Counted from the stretch's first letter, positions 18,547-27,836 are shown. The stretch is DNA of 64,000 bases from Haliscomenobacter hydrossis DSM 1100 (GCF_000212735.1 NC_015510.1:4031001-4095000), one strand, 5' to 3'. Translations and numbers: made by a program. Notes: generated by a model not told the origin, from the sequence alone.

Positions 18547-19227
18547 CTAAGTCATATGGACTTCAACCGAGCTTTTATTGTGAATCCAGGTATCCTCAAA
18601 AAAATCAACGACCCCTGAATCCAAATGGTGTTTGGCACCAATGATGGCTATTTCCCCTCTCTCAACCATCTGTTCCAAAATGTAACTCCGGTTGAGGATG
18701 GTTTTTACCGAACGTTTGATGTTGATATCGGTTACGTTTTCAACAAAATCAGCATTTTTGGAATTGCGCTGTTTGGGTTCCATTACCGTGTTTTCCTGAT
18801 AGACAGCAGGTTGGATTTTGGCCAACAAATCGGTCAGGTTTCCCATTTCCACGTGGTCGCAAGCTCCCTTGATGGCACCACAACTGGTGTGTCCCAATAC
18901 CACAATTAGCTTTGATCCAGCTATTTTACAAGCAAACTCAAGACTGCCAATGATATCGGTATTGACCACATTACCGGCGATACGGATCGAAAAAATATCA
19001 CCCAAACCCTGATCAAAAATTAACTCTGCCGAGGTGCGGCTGTCAATACAACTCAGAATTACGGCAAAGGGCCACTGACCATCGCGGGTTTCGTTCGCTT
19101 GCTGAAGTAAATTACGGCTGACTTTTAAATTATTGACAAACCGCTGATTTCCTTCCTTCAAGAATTCCAAGGCTTTGGTCGGGGTGATGCTTGATTGTGT
19201 TTCAAATGAATGCGCTTTCATAATCAC
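18547..19227 (-). CDS. Beta-class carbonic anhydrase
   Basis: A 226-residue enzyme that interconverts CO2 and bicarbonate in the cytoplasm. Zinc ligands are visible as C-x-D-x-R in LSCIDSRTSAE and H-x2-C in VLGHTSCGAIKGA. There is no signal peptide. It is the second gene of the operon, 15 bases after sulP and 23 before dabA. Two ATG codons two residues apart (19227 and 19221) could serve as start. Confidence 0.95.
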   Translation of the reverse strand: MIMKAHSFETQSSITPTKALEFLKEGNQRFVNNLKVSRNLLQQANETRDGQWPFAVILSCIDSRTSAELIFDQGLGDIFSIRIAGNVVNTDIIGSLEFACKIAGSKLIVVLGHTSCGAIKGACDHVEMGNLTDLLAKIQPAVYQENTVMEPKQRNSKNADFVENVTDINIKRSVKTILNRSYILEQMVERGEIAIIGAKHHLDSGVVDFFEDTWIHNKSSVEVHMT

Positions 19228-19242
19228 TATGCGTTGGTGTTG

Positions 19243-20814
19243 TTAATTGGAAGAAACATGGTTTGAAAACTCCATTTTGTAATCGTCTTTGAATCCAACT
19301 AAAGTCAGCTCAATGTCCTTGTCTTTCGAGCCGATGGCCAAAAAATCCCGGATCAATTGTACCACATCATGATCGATGTAGAAGGTGTCGGAAGCATCGA
19401 TGACCACTTTACTGCCAGCAGGCAGGTGGTTCAAGGTTTGTTTGATGGCCGCTTTATTCAAGAAGGAGACCTCCTGGGCCAACTTGATGTTGATGACTTC
19501 GCCTTCGTGGTATTCTTCTCTTTTGAAAAAATAAGCGAGTTTTAAGTTCGCCCTCAAGATAAAGAAGATACTGACCACGAGTCCAATGGCTACTCCTTCG
19601 AGTAAATCAGTGAACACCACCGCAACTACCGTCACGATAAAAGGAATCACCTGGTATTTTCCACTTTTCCACATGTGCATAAATACCTTCGGACTAGCCA
19701 ACTTGTAGCCAATCATCAACAGGATAGCAGCCAAACAAGCCAGAGGGATTTTATTGAGGACGCTGGGTATAGCAAGTACCGCGATCAACAATAGAATACC
19801 ATGGGAGATGGTTGCCGTTTTGGTGCGTCCACCGGAGTTGATATTGGCCGAAGTTCTTACGATCACCGAGGTCATCGGAATGCCGCCGATTAAACCACTC
19901 AGCATATTACCTGTTCCTTGCGCCAAAAGTTCGGCATTGGAATTGGTATACCGTTTCAGTGGATCTAATTTATCTGCGGCTTCAATGCACAACAGCGTTT
20001 CGATACTGGCTACTGCCGCAATGGTAAGCGCCACGATCCATACTTCTGGTTTCGCAATGCTGGAAAAATCAGGAGTGGAAAATTGCCCGATAAAATCGTT
20101 AAAAGACTTGGGCATGGGCAGATTGACCAAATGCTCCTGGCTTATCGCCAACGAAGAACCCGATGCCTTGAATACTTCATTCAGCACCACTCCCGCTACA
20201 ACCGCCACAAGTGCGCCTGGAACGACCTTCAATTTTTTCAGGAAATCGACCTTAGTGAAAGCAATCAATATTGCCAGCGAAACCAGCGTGATGGTGATTG
20301 CGCCAAGGTGTGAGTAGTTGACTGCATCAACGATTGCTGAAAAAGTGTTGTGCCCGGTCTTAGTTTCAATGAAGAAAAAGTCTCCTTCATTGTCTACATC
20401 GTACCCGATTGCATGCGGCAATTGTTTGAGGATGATGATGATCCCGATTGCGGTAAGCATTCCTTCGATGACGTTTGAAGGAAAGTAGTTGGATATGGTT
20501 CCAGCTTTGACCAGGCCAAGTATTACTTGAAAGACGCCCGCCAAAACGACGGCCATCAGAAACGTTTCATAAGATCCTAGACTACTGATCGCCGCCAAAA
20601 CAATCGCGGTAAGACCAGCTGCTGGGCCCGACACACTCAATTGAGATTTACTGAGCGCCCCGACAACGATACCTCCAATCACTCCGGAAATAATTCCTGC
20701 AAACAATGGTGCCCCACTCGCCAGCGCAATGCCCAAACAAAGTGGAAGGGCCACCAGGAAGACCACTACACCCGCCTGGATGTCGGTTTTAAAATAAATT
20801 GCCTTGTTTCTCAT
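19243..20814 (-). CDS. SulP-family anion permease (probable bicarbonate transporter) with STAS domain
   Basis: A 523-residue SulP/SLC26 protein with about 11-12 membrane helices, including GLIGGIPMTSVIVRTSANINSG, a hallmark of the family. The cytoplasmic STAS domain lies in about the last 110 residues (KVVIDASDTFYIDHD). SulP proteins carry sulfate, bicarbonate or other anions. The operon partners (carbonic anhydrase, DabA, DabB) make bicarbonate the likely cargo here, as for BicA-type members. It is the first gene of the operon. Confidence 0.92.
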   Translation of the reverse strand: MRNKAIYFKTDIQAGVVVFLVALPLCLGIALASGAPLFAGIISGVIGGIVVGALSKSQLSVSGPAAGLTAIVLAAISSLGSYETFLMAVVLAGVFQVILGLVKAGTISNYFPSNVIEGMLTAIGIIIILKQLPHAIGYDVDNEGDFFFIETKTGHNTFSAIVDAVNYSHLGAITITLVSLAILIAFTKVDFLKKLKVVPGALVAVVAGVVLNEVFKASGSSLAISQEHLVNLPMPKSFNDFIGQFSTPDFSSIAKPEVWIVALTIAAVASIETLLCIEAADKLDPLKRYTNSNAELLAQGTGNMLSGLIGGIPMTSVIVRTSANINSGGRTKTATISHGILLLIAVLAIPSVLNKIPLACLAAILLMIGYKLASPKVFMHMWKSGKYQVIPFIVTVVAVVFTDLLEGVAIGLVVSIFFILRANLKLAYFFKREEYHEGEVINIKLAQEVSFLNKAAIKQTLNHLPAGSKVVIDASDTFYIDHDVVQLIRDFLAIGSKDKDIELTLVGFKDDYKMEFSNHVSSN

Positions 20815-21039
20815 TGTGCAATTGAGTTTTACGATGTATAGTCTAATTCTTTCCAGAGGGTAAATCGTCCCTTTGGTAGGAATTAGATGGATTCAAAAAT
20901 GGAAAATCAAGATGAATGGTGGTCCTGGAAACACTGATTTTTGGATTAGCAAAATCAGATCATGCGCAAGCAGCAAGCAGTAATTTGATGCGATTCAAAA
21001 TGCACGGAGTCAATCCAGGATGAATACAGAACGGAAGAA

Positions 21040-21348
21040 CTAGACCTCGGGAGGCAATTCGGGCGAAGAGGTGTAAAGTTCAGAAGAAGGCAGATTGTTC
21101 GTAGAGAACGACGATTTTCTGAGCTTTTTTAATTTGAAAGTATACAGGCCCATGGCTTGCTGATGTGCAAAGGAAATGGATTCCTTCTCTTTTTCCTTCT
21201 CCGTTTCAGTTTTTCCTTCTTCATCGGCATCATCAGTGCCCAATTCGGCGAGTTCGTACAAATCCTCCACCTGCAACTGCTCCACCAAAGGAATGGTTAC
21301 ATTCAAAAACATAATAAAGAGGAAAAGAAAAGGAAAAAAATGCTTCAT
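21040..21348 (-). CDS. Small secreted hypothetical protein
   Basis: A 102-residue product. It begins with a basic-hydrophobic signal-like segment (MKHFFPFLFLFIMFLNV), followed by a strongly charged middle (acidic run, then repeated E-K pairs) and a Ser/Pro-rich end. I recognise no domain. It lies between the SulP gene and a hairpin repeat. The acceptable start and signal sequence argue for a real gene, but low complexity limits confidence. Confidence 0.5.
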   Translation of the reverse strand: MKHFFPFLFLFIMFLNVTIPLVEQLQVEDLYELAELGTDDADEEGKTETEKEKEKESISFAHQQAMGLYTFKLKKLRKSSFSTNNLPSSELYTSSPELPPEV

Positions 21349-21454
21349 AAAATCGGAGCATATTTTGTACGCTGCACAAATTTAATAATTTTATTTTAAG
21401 AACAGATGGTTGAAGGAAAAGTTGAAAGAGATATTTTTTCACCAAAACGCAGTA

Positions 21455-21613
21455 AGGCACGATGAAAAAATAAATTTACATTTTGACTGGACTCTTTTTT
21501 GATTTTGCTGCGTTACTCGTCAGTTGCGTAGACTGGCTATGCGCCTTCCTCGCGCCTTGCCAAATCAAAAAATAGCCGAGTCAATTCTGTAAATTTATTT
21601 CTTCATCGTGCCT
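21455..21613. repeat. Long inverted repeat, about 52-bp arms
   Basis: Arms 21455-21506 and 21562-21613 are imperfect reverse complements, starting AGGCACGATGAA and ending TTCATCGTGCCT. A central G/C-richer block has GCTGCGTTACTCG and GCGCCTTCCTCGCGCC. No gene is seen between the small secreted protein and the membrane protein ending at 21666; the repeat fills the gap. Confidence 0.85.
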
Positions 21614-21665
21614 AAGGGGATATTGGCCATAAAATTGGCAATACCCCCTCAATCATTATTACCGA

Positions 21666-22106
21666 CTAGAACCAGGCACTCCCATAACCCATAAACGGCC
21701 AGGGAATACCGGCCAAGATGGCCAATAGCCCCAGTGCATAAAACCAGAACGTGGTTTTAAATTTGGCAGCATCACCCGACTTGCGCTTGGCGCGGCTGTA
21801 CCCAATGGTAATCAATGCAATGCCAATGATCATGATGGTCAAGTGCTCCACGGCAAAGAAACGCAGCACTTTATCACCCATGGCATCGCCCATAGCAACC
21901 ACTTTAGGGCTGACGAAGTACAGGATAAACCCAATCACCAGTTGCAGGTGGCTAAAAATCAGGGCAAACAAACCCAGTTTTTTGTCTCTGTCGGTATAGC
22001 TGGCTTTGCCCCCCATTTTGGTTCCGGCATTGAAGATGGCTGCCAAAAGCAACAACAAAACCACCCAGCGCAAACCAGAATGGGAGTGTAAAAGCATTGG
22101 ATACAT
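21666..22106 (-). CDS. Four-helix membrane protein, cytochrome b-like
   Basis: A 146-residue protein with four predicted membrane helices and conserved-looking His residues near helix ends (LHSHSGLRWVV, FSHLQLVIGF, VEHLTIMIIG). It resembles small cytochrome b561-type membrane proteins of Bacteroidota, but haem binding cannot be shown from sequence alone. It has no operon partner in the same direction within 300 bases. The 18-bp tandem array lies immediately upstream. Confidence 0.75.
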   Translation of the reverse strand: MYPMLLHSHSGLRWVVLLLLLAAIFNAGTKMGGKASYTDRDKKLGLFALIFSHLQLVIGFILYFVSPKVVAMGDAMGDKVLRFFAVEHLTIMIIGIALITIGYSRAKRKSGDAAKFKTTFWFYALGLLAILAGIPWPFMGYGSAWF

Positions 22107-22152
22107 AGTTGTGTATTTTATTTTAATTAATGATCATTCCGTACGGGCACCC

Positions 22153-22404
22153 CTATGTGGGTGCCCCACCCTATGTGGGTGCCCCACCCTATGTGGGTGC
22201 CCCACCCTATGTGGGTGCCCCACCCTATGTGGGTGCCCCACCCTATGTGGGTGCCCCACCCTATGTGGGTGCCCCACCCTATGTGGGTGCCCCACCCTAT
22301 GTGGGTGCCCCACCCTATGTGGGTGCCCCACCCTACGTGGGTGCCCCGCCCTACGTGGGTGCCCCGCCCTACGTGGGTGCCCCGCCCTACGTGGGTGCCC
22401 CGCC
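22153..22404. repeat. Tandem array of fourteen 18-bp units
   Basis: Fourteen head-to-tail 18-bp units lie between mnmG and the membrane protein gene. The first ten read CTATGTGGGTGCCCCACC, the last four CTACGTGGGTGCCCCGCC. Each unit contains the palindrome GTGGGTGCCCCAC and can form a short hairpin. Because 18 is divisible by 3, all frames stay open on both strands and give repetitive peptides such as (APPYVG)n. These are not taken as genes. Two copies of AGGGCGATCACAC follow at about 22406-22439. Confidence 0.95.
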
Positions 22405-22448
22405 CCAGGGCGATCACACGCCACCAGGGCGATCACACAGGATCGCCC

Positions 22449-24317
22449 CTACCGGCCCATGTGCACCAACAACACCGAAATGTCCGACGGCGAAATACCA
22501 CTGATGCGACTCGCCTGTCCGATGGTGCGCGGGCGCATGCGGGTCAATTTTTCCCGTGCTTCCTTGGATAAGGAAGGCAAGGCATGGTAGTCCAGGGTGT
22601 CCCACAATTTTACTTCCTCCAGGCGGTTCATTTTGTTCACCAATTCCTGTTCTTTGCGGATGTAACCCTCGTATTTCATGTTGATTTCGGCCAATTCGAC
22701 ACATTCCTGGGTATGAGCTTGCAGGAACTGATGCAAATCGGGCACAACTTCGCGCAAGTCATCAAGGTTGATGTTGGGGCGCAACAAGATGGTACTCAAT
22801 TTCACCTTTTGTCGGGTTGCGGAACTCTCTTTGGATTCCAGGTATTGGTTGATTTGCTCCGGGGCAATGCTGTACTCTTCCAGGAAGCGTTCGATCGCTT
22901 TGGCGGATGCTTCTTTGACCTGCACGCGTTCCATCCGTTCCTCCATCCCGCGTACGCCCAGTTGGTGGGCCAGCGGAGTGAGGCGCAGATCAGCATTGTC
23001 CTGGCGCAGCAGGATGCGATATTCGGCGCGGGAGGTAAACATGCGGTAAGGCTCCTGCGTACCTTTGTTCACCAAATCGTCGATCAACACGCCAATATAA
23101 CCTTCCGAACGTTTGATGATCAGGGGTTCCTGTTCGTTGATGGCCAGATGAGCGTTGAAACCCGCCATCATACCCTGGCAGGCCGCTTCTTCATAGCCCG
23201 TGGTGCCGTTGATTTGTCCAGCAAAAAAGAGGTTTTTTACCAGGCGCGTCTCTAGCGTCATTTCCAACTGGGTGGGCGGGAAATAGTCGTACTCAATGGC
23301 GTACCCCGGACGGAACATTTTGACGTTTTCAAAACCCGGAATTAGGCGCAACGCCTTGTATTGTACATCCTCCGGCAAGGAGGAAGAAAAGCCATTGACA
23401 TAAATTTCACAGGTATCCCAACCTTCGGGTTCCACGAAGAGCTGGTGCCGATCCTTGTCAGCAAAGCGGTTGATTTTGTCTTCAATCGAAGGGCAATACC
23501 GCGGCCCCAGACCCTGGATGCGCCCGTTGAACATCGGTGAGCGGTCGAAACCTGTTTTGAGGGTTTCGTGCACCTGCGTGCTGGTATAGGTCACGTGGCA
23601 GGGCAACTGTTTGGTGATGGGTGGTGTATCAGTATAAGAAAACTTGCCGGGATTTTCGTCCCCGGGTTGCACTTCCATGGCGTCGTAGTTCAGGGTGCGG
23701 CCATCCACGCGGGGAGGAGTGCCGGTTTTCATCCGGCCGGCTTCAAAGCCCAGTTCGACCAATTGTTCGGTGATGCCTTTGGCGGCGCTTTCGCCCGCAC
23801 GGCCTCCACCGAGTTGTTTTTCACCAATGTGGATGATGCCGTTGAGGAAGGTGCCGTTGGTAAGCACGACGGCTTTGCCGGGTATTTCGAGGCCCATACT
23901 GGTCACCACGCCGCGCACTACGCCGCCGCGAATGACCAGTCCTTTAACCATGTCTTGCCAAAAATCTACATTGGGGTGCTCCTCCAACATGTTGCGCCAC
24001 TTGCGGGCAAACAACATGCGGTCGCTCTGTGCCCGCGGACTCCACATGGCCGGACCTTTGGAGCGGTTGAGCATGCGGAACTGCACCATGGTATGATCGG
24101 TCACAATGCCAGAATAGCCGCCCAGTGCATCGATTTCGCGCACAATCTGCCCTTTGGCTACCCCGCCCATGGCTGGGTTGCACGACATTTGGGCGATGGT
24201 TTGCATGTTCATCGTCACGAGGCACACTTTGGAGCCCAAATTTGCTGCGGCCACCGCGGCTTCACAACCGGCGTGGCCAGCCCCCACTACTATCACATCG
24301 TATTCGGGAAACATCAA
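22449..24317 (-). CDS. mnmG: tRNA uridine-5-carboxymethylaminomethyl modification enzyme MnmG (GidA)
   Basis: A 622-residue FAD protein that, with MnmE, builds the carboxymethylaminomethyl group on wobble U34 of tRNAs. It has the dinucleotide motif VVGAGHAGCEAA at the N-terminus and the NPAMGGVAKGQIVREIDALGG signature. The second signature GQINGTTGYEEAACQG and the C-terminal helical tail ending in SDISVLLVHMGR are also present. Full length, no anomalies. Its 3' end abuts the 18-bp tandem array. Confidence 0.97.
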   Translation of the reverse strand: MMFPEYDVIVVGAGHAGCEAAVAAANLGSKVCLVTMNMQTIAQMSCNPAMGGVAKGQIVREIDALGGYSGIVTDHTMVQFRMLNRSKGPAMWSPRAQSDRMLFARKWRNMLEEHPNVDFWQDMVKGLVIRGGVVRGVVTSMGLEIPGKAVVLTNGTFLNGIIHIGEKQLGGGRAGESAAKGITEQLVELGFEAGRMKTGTPPRVDGRTLNYDAMEVQPGDENPGKFSYTDTPPITKQLPCHVTYTSTQVHETLKTGFDRSPMFNGRIQGLGPRYCPSIEDKINRFADKDRHQLFVEPEGWDTCEIYVNGFSSSLPEDVQYKALRLIPGFENVKMFRPGYAIEYDYFPPTQLEMTLETRLVKNLFFAGQINGTTGYEEAACQGMMAGFNAHLAINEQEPLIIKRSEGYIGVLIDDLVNKGTQEPYRMFTSRAEYRILLRQDNADLRLTPLAHQLGVRGMEERMERVQVKEASAKAIERFLEEYSIAPEQINQYLESKESSATRQKVKLSTILLRPNINLDDLREVVPDLHQFLQAHTQECVELAEINMKYEGYIRKEQELVNKMNRLEEVKLWDTLDYHALPSLSKEAREKLTRMRPRTIGQASRISGISPSDISVLLVHMGR

Positions 24318-24442
24318 TCGCTATTTTTCAAGAGTTTGGCGCTAAGCCACAAAAGTAATAAAAGCCTTGGTTCTAATGCCATAGAACAGTAAAATGGGGG
24401 AAAACGTTCGGATGGGTGTTTTTTCCGTAAAAGCAAAAAACA

Positions 24443-26365
24443 TCACCGCCCCAGCCCCTTCAATTTCTCCACCGCCTCCGCCATTCCCGGCTTCAACTTC
24501 AGTGCGGCCTCATAGTCCACAATCGCCCCGGCATTGTCGCCGCTCAGTTGTTTGGCCTGGCCACGATTGAAGAAATGATAGGAATCTTGCGCATCGAGGG
24601 AAATGGCTTTGTCGTAATCCTGTTTTGCGGCGGCGTAATTGCCGGTGAGCAGGTAGGCATATCCGCGTGCGCCATAGTTGGCGGCTTTTTCCAGCAGGGA
24701 ATTTTTGATCACAAAAGTCAAATCCTCGATGGCCGCTTGAGGATTTTTACTCAATTGGGCAATAGAGCGGTTGTAGCGCACACTGACGTTGGTGGAATCG
24801 AGTTTCAAAGCTTGATTGAACATCTCGACGGCCTTGTCTATCTGCCCTTGGGTGCCGTAAGCGTTGCCCAGACCTTCGTAGATGGATACGTTTTGGAAGT
24901 TGTTCTGGAGGGCGGCTTCAAAGTCGGCGATGGCCAGGTCAATGCGGCCCGTTTTGCCGTAATAATGCCCCCGGATTTTGCGGGGTTCGCCCGCGTTGGG
25001 GTAGAGCTTGATCACGTTGGTCCAGAGGGTATCGTGGTTTTGCCAGATGTCCACTTGTTCGCGGGTGCGCAGCATAAAGAACAGGTTGAGACCCAGGATT
25101 GCCCCCCAAACTGCGTATTTGCTGGCAGGCATTTTGCGAATCAACGCATCCAAACCGTAGCCCAGCATAAAAAATAAACCCACATAAGGCAAATAGGTAT
25201 AGCGGTCAGCCATGACCACCGCACCTACCGAAATGACTTGCAATACCAGGGCAATGGTAAAAAAGTAGAAACCAAAACCGAAGAGGTAAATCTTGTGTTT
25301 GCGGGCATTCCAAAGGCTCCAGGCACCCGCTGCTATCGTAAAAATCAAACCGAAAAGATAGATACTTCCTTCCGTACCTTGTTTCACGGCATCCAAACTG
25401 GGATAAGGGTAAAAGGCGGAGAGGTTAAAGGGCAAAAACAGCTTGACGATGTACATCATGAACCCGTAACCCGCAAACTTGAGGCGCTGAAACGGACTGA
25501 AGACATCAAAATCGGCCAGGGCATCGTTTTTTTCCACCATGCCAAACATGCCGTAAAAACTGCCACCGTCCTGCACATCCAGCGCAATCAACCCAAACAA
25601 AACCGCGAGGGCAATGAAAGGGATTTTTTCCAAAAGGCTACCCAGGGAGAGCATTTTTCGTCCCTGCCAATAATCAAGCAGAAACAGCACCGGAACCAGT
25701 GAAACCGCCATCGCTTTGGACAAACAGGACAACAAAAAGGCCAGTAAAGCCAGGGCCCACCACAGGCCCAGTTTACCCTTTTCCAAGTGTTTCCAATACG
25801 CCAGTGCCGACAACAAGAAGAAAAATACGTACAACACATCCTTGCGCTCGGATACCCAGGCTACCGACTCCACGTGCATGGGGTGCAAGCCAAAACCCAG
25901 CGCCGTCACCAGCGCAATCAGCACATTGCGCTTGCTGAGCAGAAAGGCGAAGAAAAAAACCAAACCCGTATTGAAGATGTGGAAAATGATATTGAACCAG
26001 ATGTAAGCACGGGCACTTTCGATGCCCGAATTGGCGGCATTCCACCACAGCGTAGCCATGGTCAGTGGGTGGTAATTGAGCGATACCACCGAACGCAGCA
26101 AAGCATGGAGGTTTTCCTGATTGGCGGGTTGCAGGTATGGATTTTCAGTGACGTAGGTGGGGTCGTCCCAGTCTACGAACTGGTTGTCCAAAGCCCGCAG
26201 GTAAGCGATGAATACCCAGGCGGCCAAAAGTGCAACCCACAACCAGATCATGGGTTTGGGGGTAGAGACGGGCTGCATCGCATCTCTAGGAGGCGATGCA
26301 GCCTTAGTGGGTTTAACCCCGGAGGAAGGGCGTTGGGCAACAGGTTTTTTCTTCGGCTTGGACAT
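24443..26365 (-). CDS. TMTC-like membrane glycosyltransferase with C-terminal TPR repeats
   Basis: A 640-residue protein. A Lys/Pro-rich cytoplasmic start is followed by roughly ten membrane helices and then, from about residue 480, four to five tetratricopeptide repeats (AIADFEAAL, AVEMFNQALKLDS, AKQDYDKAISLDA, AIVDYEAALKLKP). Loop motifs FVDWDDPTYVTENP, NYHPLTMATLW and HPMHVESVAWVSERKD match the GT-C fold of TMTC O-mannosyltransferases, with the acidic pair expected to be catalytic. The start at 26365 (MSKPKKKP) avoids an upstream extension that runs into a hairpin repeat. The acceptor is unknown. Confidence 0.82.
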   Translation of the reverse strand: MSKPKKKPVAQRPSSGVKPTKAASPPRDAMQPVSTPKPMIWLWVALLAAWVFIAYLRALDNQFVDWDDPTYVTENPYLQPANQENLHALLRSVVSLNYHPLTMATLWWNAANSGIESARAYIWFNIIFHIFNTGLVFFFAFLLSKRNVLIALVTALGFGLHPMHVESVAWVSERKDVLYVFFFLLSALAYWKHLEKGKLGLWWALALLAFLLSCLSKAMAVSLVPVLFLLDYWQGRKMLSLGSLLEKIPFIALAVLFGLIALDVQDGGSFYGMFGMVEKNDALADFDVFSPFQRLKFAGYGFMMYIVKLFLPFNLSAFYPYPSLDAVKQGTEGSIYLFGLIFTIAAGAWSLWNARKHKIYLFGFGFYFFTIALVLQVISVGAVVMADRYTYLPYVGLFFMLGYGLDALIRKMPASKYAVWGAILGLNLFFMLRTREQVDIWQNHDTLWTNVIKLYPNAGEPRKIRGHYYGKTGRIDLAIADFEAALQNNFQNVSIYEGLGNAYGTQGQIDKAVEMFNQALKLDSTNVSVRYNRSIAQLSKNPQAAIEDLTFVIKNSLLEKAANYGARGYAYLLTGNYAAAKQDYDKAISLDAQDSYHFFNRGQAKQLSGDNAGAIVDYEAALKLKPGMAEAVEKLKGLGR

Positions 26366-26400
26366 GATGTCACAGTTTTGCGCCGTAAAAATAGAAAGTA

Positions 26401-26476
26401 AAGATGAGAGATAAGAGATGAAAGATGAAAGATGAGAGCCGCTAATGCAATCTCTCATCTTTCATCTCTCATCTTT
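26401..26476. repeat. Hairpin of iterated GATGARAG repeats
   Basis: Positions 26401-26439 carry repeated AGATGAGAG/AGATGAAAG phrases. 26450-26476 carry the reverse complement, so a stem of about 27 bp forms. The hairpin lies between the stop of the rhodanese gene and the start of the TMTC-like gene, and could end minus-strand transcripts arriving from the rhodanese gene. Confidence 0.8.
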
Positions 26477-26485
26477 AATTTTAAA

Positions 26486-26848
26486 TTATTTCGTCCACGC
26501 CGTATAACCCCCATCCAAATTATAAATCTTCTTGAAGCCCATTTCTTTCAGAATACCGGCGGCTCGGGCACTCCGAATGCCCGACAGGCAGTATACGGCT
26601 ACTGGACGTTTTTTGTCCAGTTTGGCCGCCATGGTTTTGAACTCACTACTTTTGACATCGATGTTTTGAGCACCTTCGATGCTCCCGGCACTGAATTCAG
26701 CGGGGGTGCGTACATCCACCAATTGTATTTTTTTGGATTGGATGGTCTTTTTGAACGTCGCTACATCCTGCGTAATCACGCCTGGGGATTGAGCTTGAAC
26801 ACAAGAAGTCAAGCTGATGAGCAGAAAAAGAGAAAGTATTGCTTTCAT
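26486..26848 (-). CDS. Rhodanese-like lipoprotein
   Basis: A 120-residue single-domain rhodanese. The N-terminus is a lipoprotein signal ending in lipobox LTSC at about residue 16, so it should be anchored in the outer or inner membrane facing the periplasm. The catalytic loop reads CLSGIRS, with the active Cys preceded by VAVY, and a DVRTPAEF segment is present. It would transfer sulfur or act in periplasmic thiol chemistry. The start at 26848 was chosen for the signal peptide. Confidence 0.9.
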   Translation of the reverse strand: MKAILSLFLLISLTSCVQAQSPGVITQDVATFKKTIQSKKIQLVDVRTPAEFSAGSIEGAQNIDVKSSEFKTMAAKLDKKRPVAVYCLSGIRSARAAGILKEMGFKKIYNLDGGYTAWTK

Positions 26849-26918
26849 GGTACGTTGTTTTTGATGGTTGTATGAAATTATTGACGATATCGGAGGGGGC
26901 AACCACACAGGGTTACCC

Positions 26919-27674
26919 TTACAAAAATTCCGGACGGTATTCAAAATGCATGGAATCGTAATGGTACCATTTGCCGCCCCAGATGAAACCGTGTTTTTCA
27001 AAAATATCTACCACCTGTTTGGGGATGTTGTTTTTGTACCCCAACTTGGCGTCTTCATTGGTGCACTTGCAGTCCCATTGCCAGTAGTGCGAATATTTCA
27101 CGTTGATGTCGATGGTCATGCCAAAACTGTGCATACTCAGGCGGTTGGTGCCTTTGATGACCCGCCAAAGGAAGGTGCCGCCAGGGTTTTCGAGGTATTG
27201 CTTGAGCGCGGGCAATTTGTCCAGCTCTTGCGAAATGGCTTCCAGTTTTTTGTCTACGCCATTAACTTTGGTCACTAGAATTTTGGCACCAATCGTTTTG
27301 GGCAACCAGATGATTTCACGCAGGTTGGCGCGTACTTCTTCCTGGGTGTTGCCGTACATTTTCATGTAAAAAGGCATGAAGCGGATGCGGCCCGGATCTT
27401 GATTGACCAGAATGCCTTCTTTGCCCGGGAATTTTTGTGGGTAAGGGTAGCGAAACTGGTCTTCCAAATCGGGCTGATCCAACAATTCCTGGAAGCTCTT
27501 GTTTTTTTTGCCGTCATCGTACGTAAAAACGCTGCCATCCTTAAACGTAATGCTGTTGGCGTCGGCTTTGGCGATAAAATCGGGATAGGCTTTTTGCAGG
27601 CGTTGAATGCCTGGGGGTAAATCAGGAGTAGGCAATATCCAAAACAAGGAAATCAGCAGAAAAAGAATTGGCAT
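26919..27674 (-). CDS. M15-family peptidase (VanY/DD-carboxypeptidase-like)
   Basis: A 251-residue exported protein. The signal peptide covers residues 1-20 (MPILFLLISLFWILP). The C-terminal M15 metallopeptidase motifs are HSFGMTIDIN and the final HFEYRPE, supplying the zinc ligands. It is expected to cleave peptidoglycan stem peptides. The start at 27674 gives a proper signal; the open frame extends further upstream without one. It is followed 70 bases later by the rhodanese gene in the same direction. Confidence 0.87.
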   Translation of the reverse strand: MPILFLLISLFWILPTPDLPPGIQRLQKAYPDFIAKADANSITFKDGSVFTYDDGKKNKSFQELLDQPDLEDQFRYPYPQKFPGKEGILVNQDPGRIRFMPFYMKMYGNTQEEVRANLREIIWLPKTIGAKILVTKVNGVDKKLEAISQELDKLPALKQYLENPGGTFLWRVIKGTNRLSMHSFGMTIDINVKYSHYWQWDCKCTNEDAKLGYKNNIPKQVVDIFEKHGFIWGGKWYHYDSMHFEYRPEFL

Positions 27675-27836
27675 GGTTGAATTTTTTACAAAAATAAAGG
27701 AATGCTTGCTTATCAAAAGTGATCTTAAACACATTTTGGCAATAAACAAGAATTGAATGGTTCAAAATTTGTTTGAATTCACCATATTTACGCTATCTGC
27801 AAATTAAGAGCGGTAAAGGATAGAAAATCAAAAAAC

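Noticed and set aside
22153-22404. Array considered as a CRISPR
   Set aside because: Units are directly adjacent with no spacers, and there are no cas genes in the window.
22130-22571. Several open frames through the 18-bp array on both strands
   Set aside because: The unit length is divisible by three, so all frames stay open; the peptides are pure repeats with no start signals.
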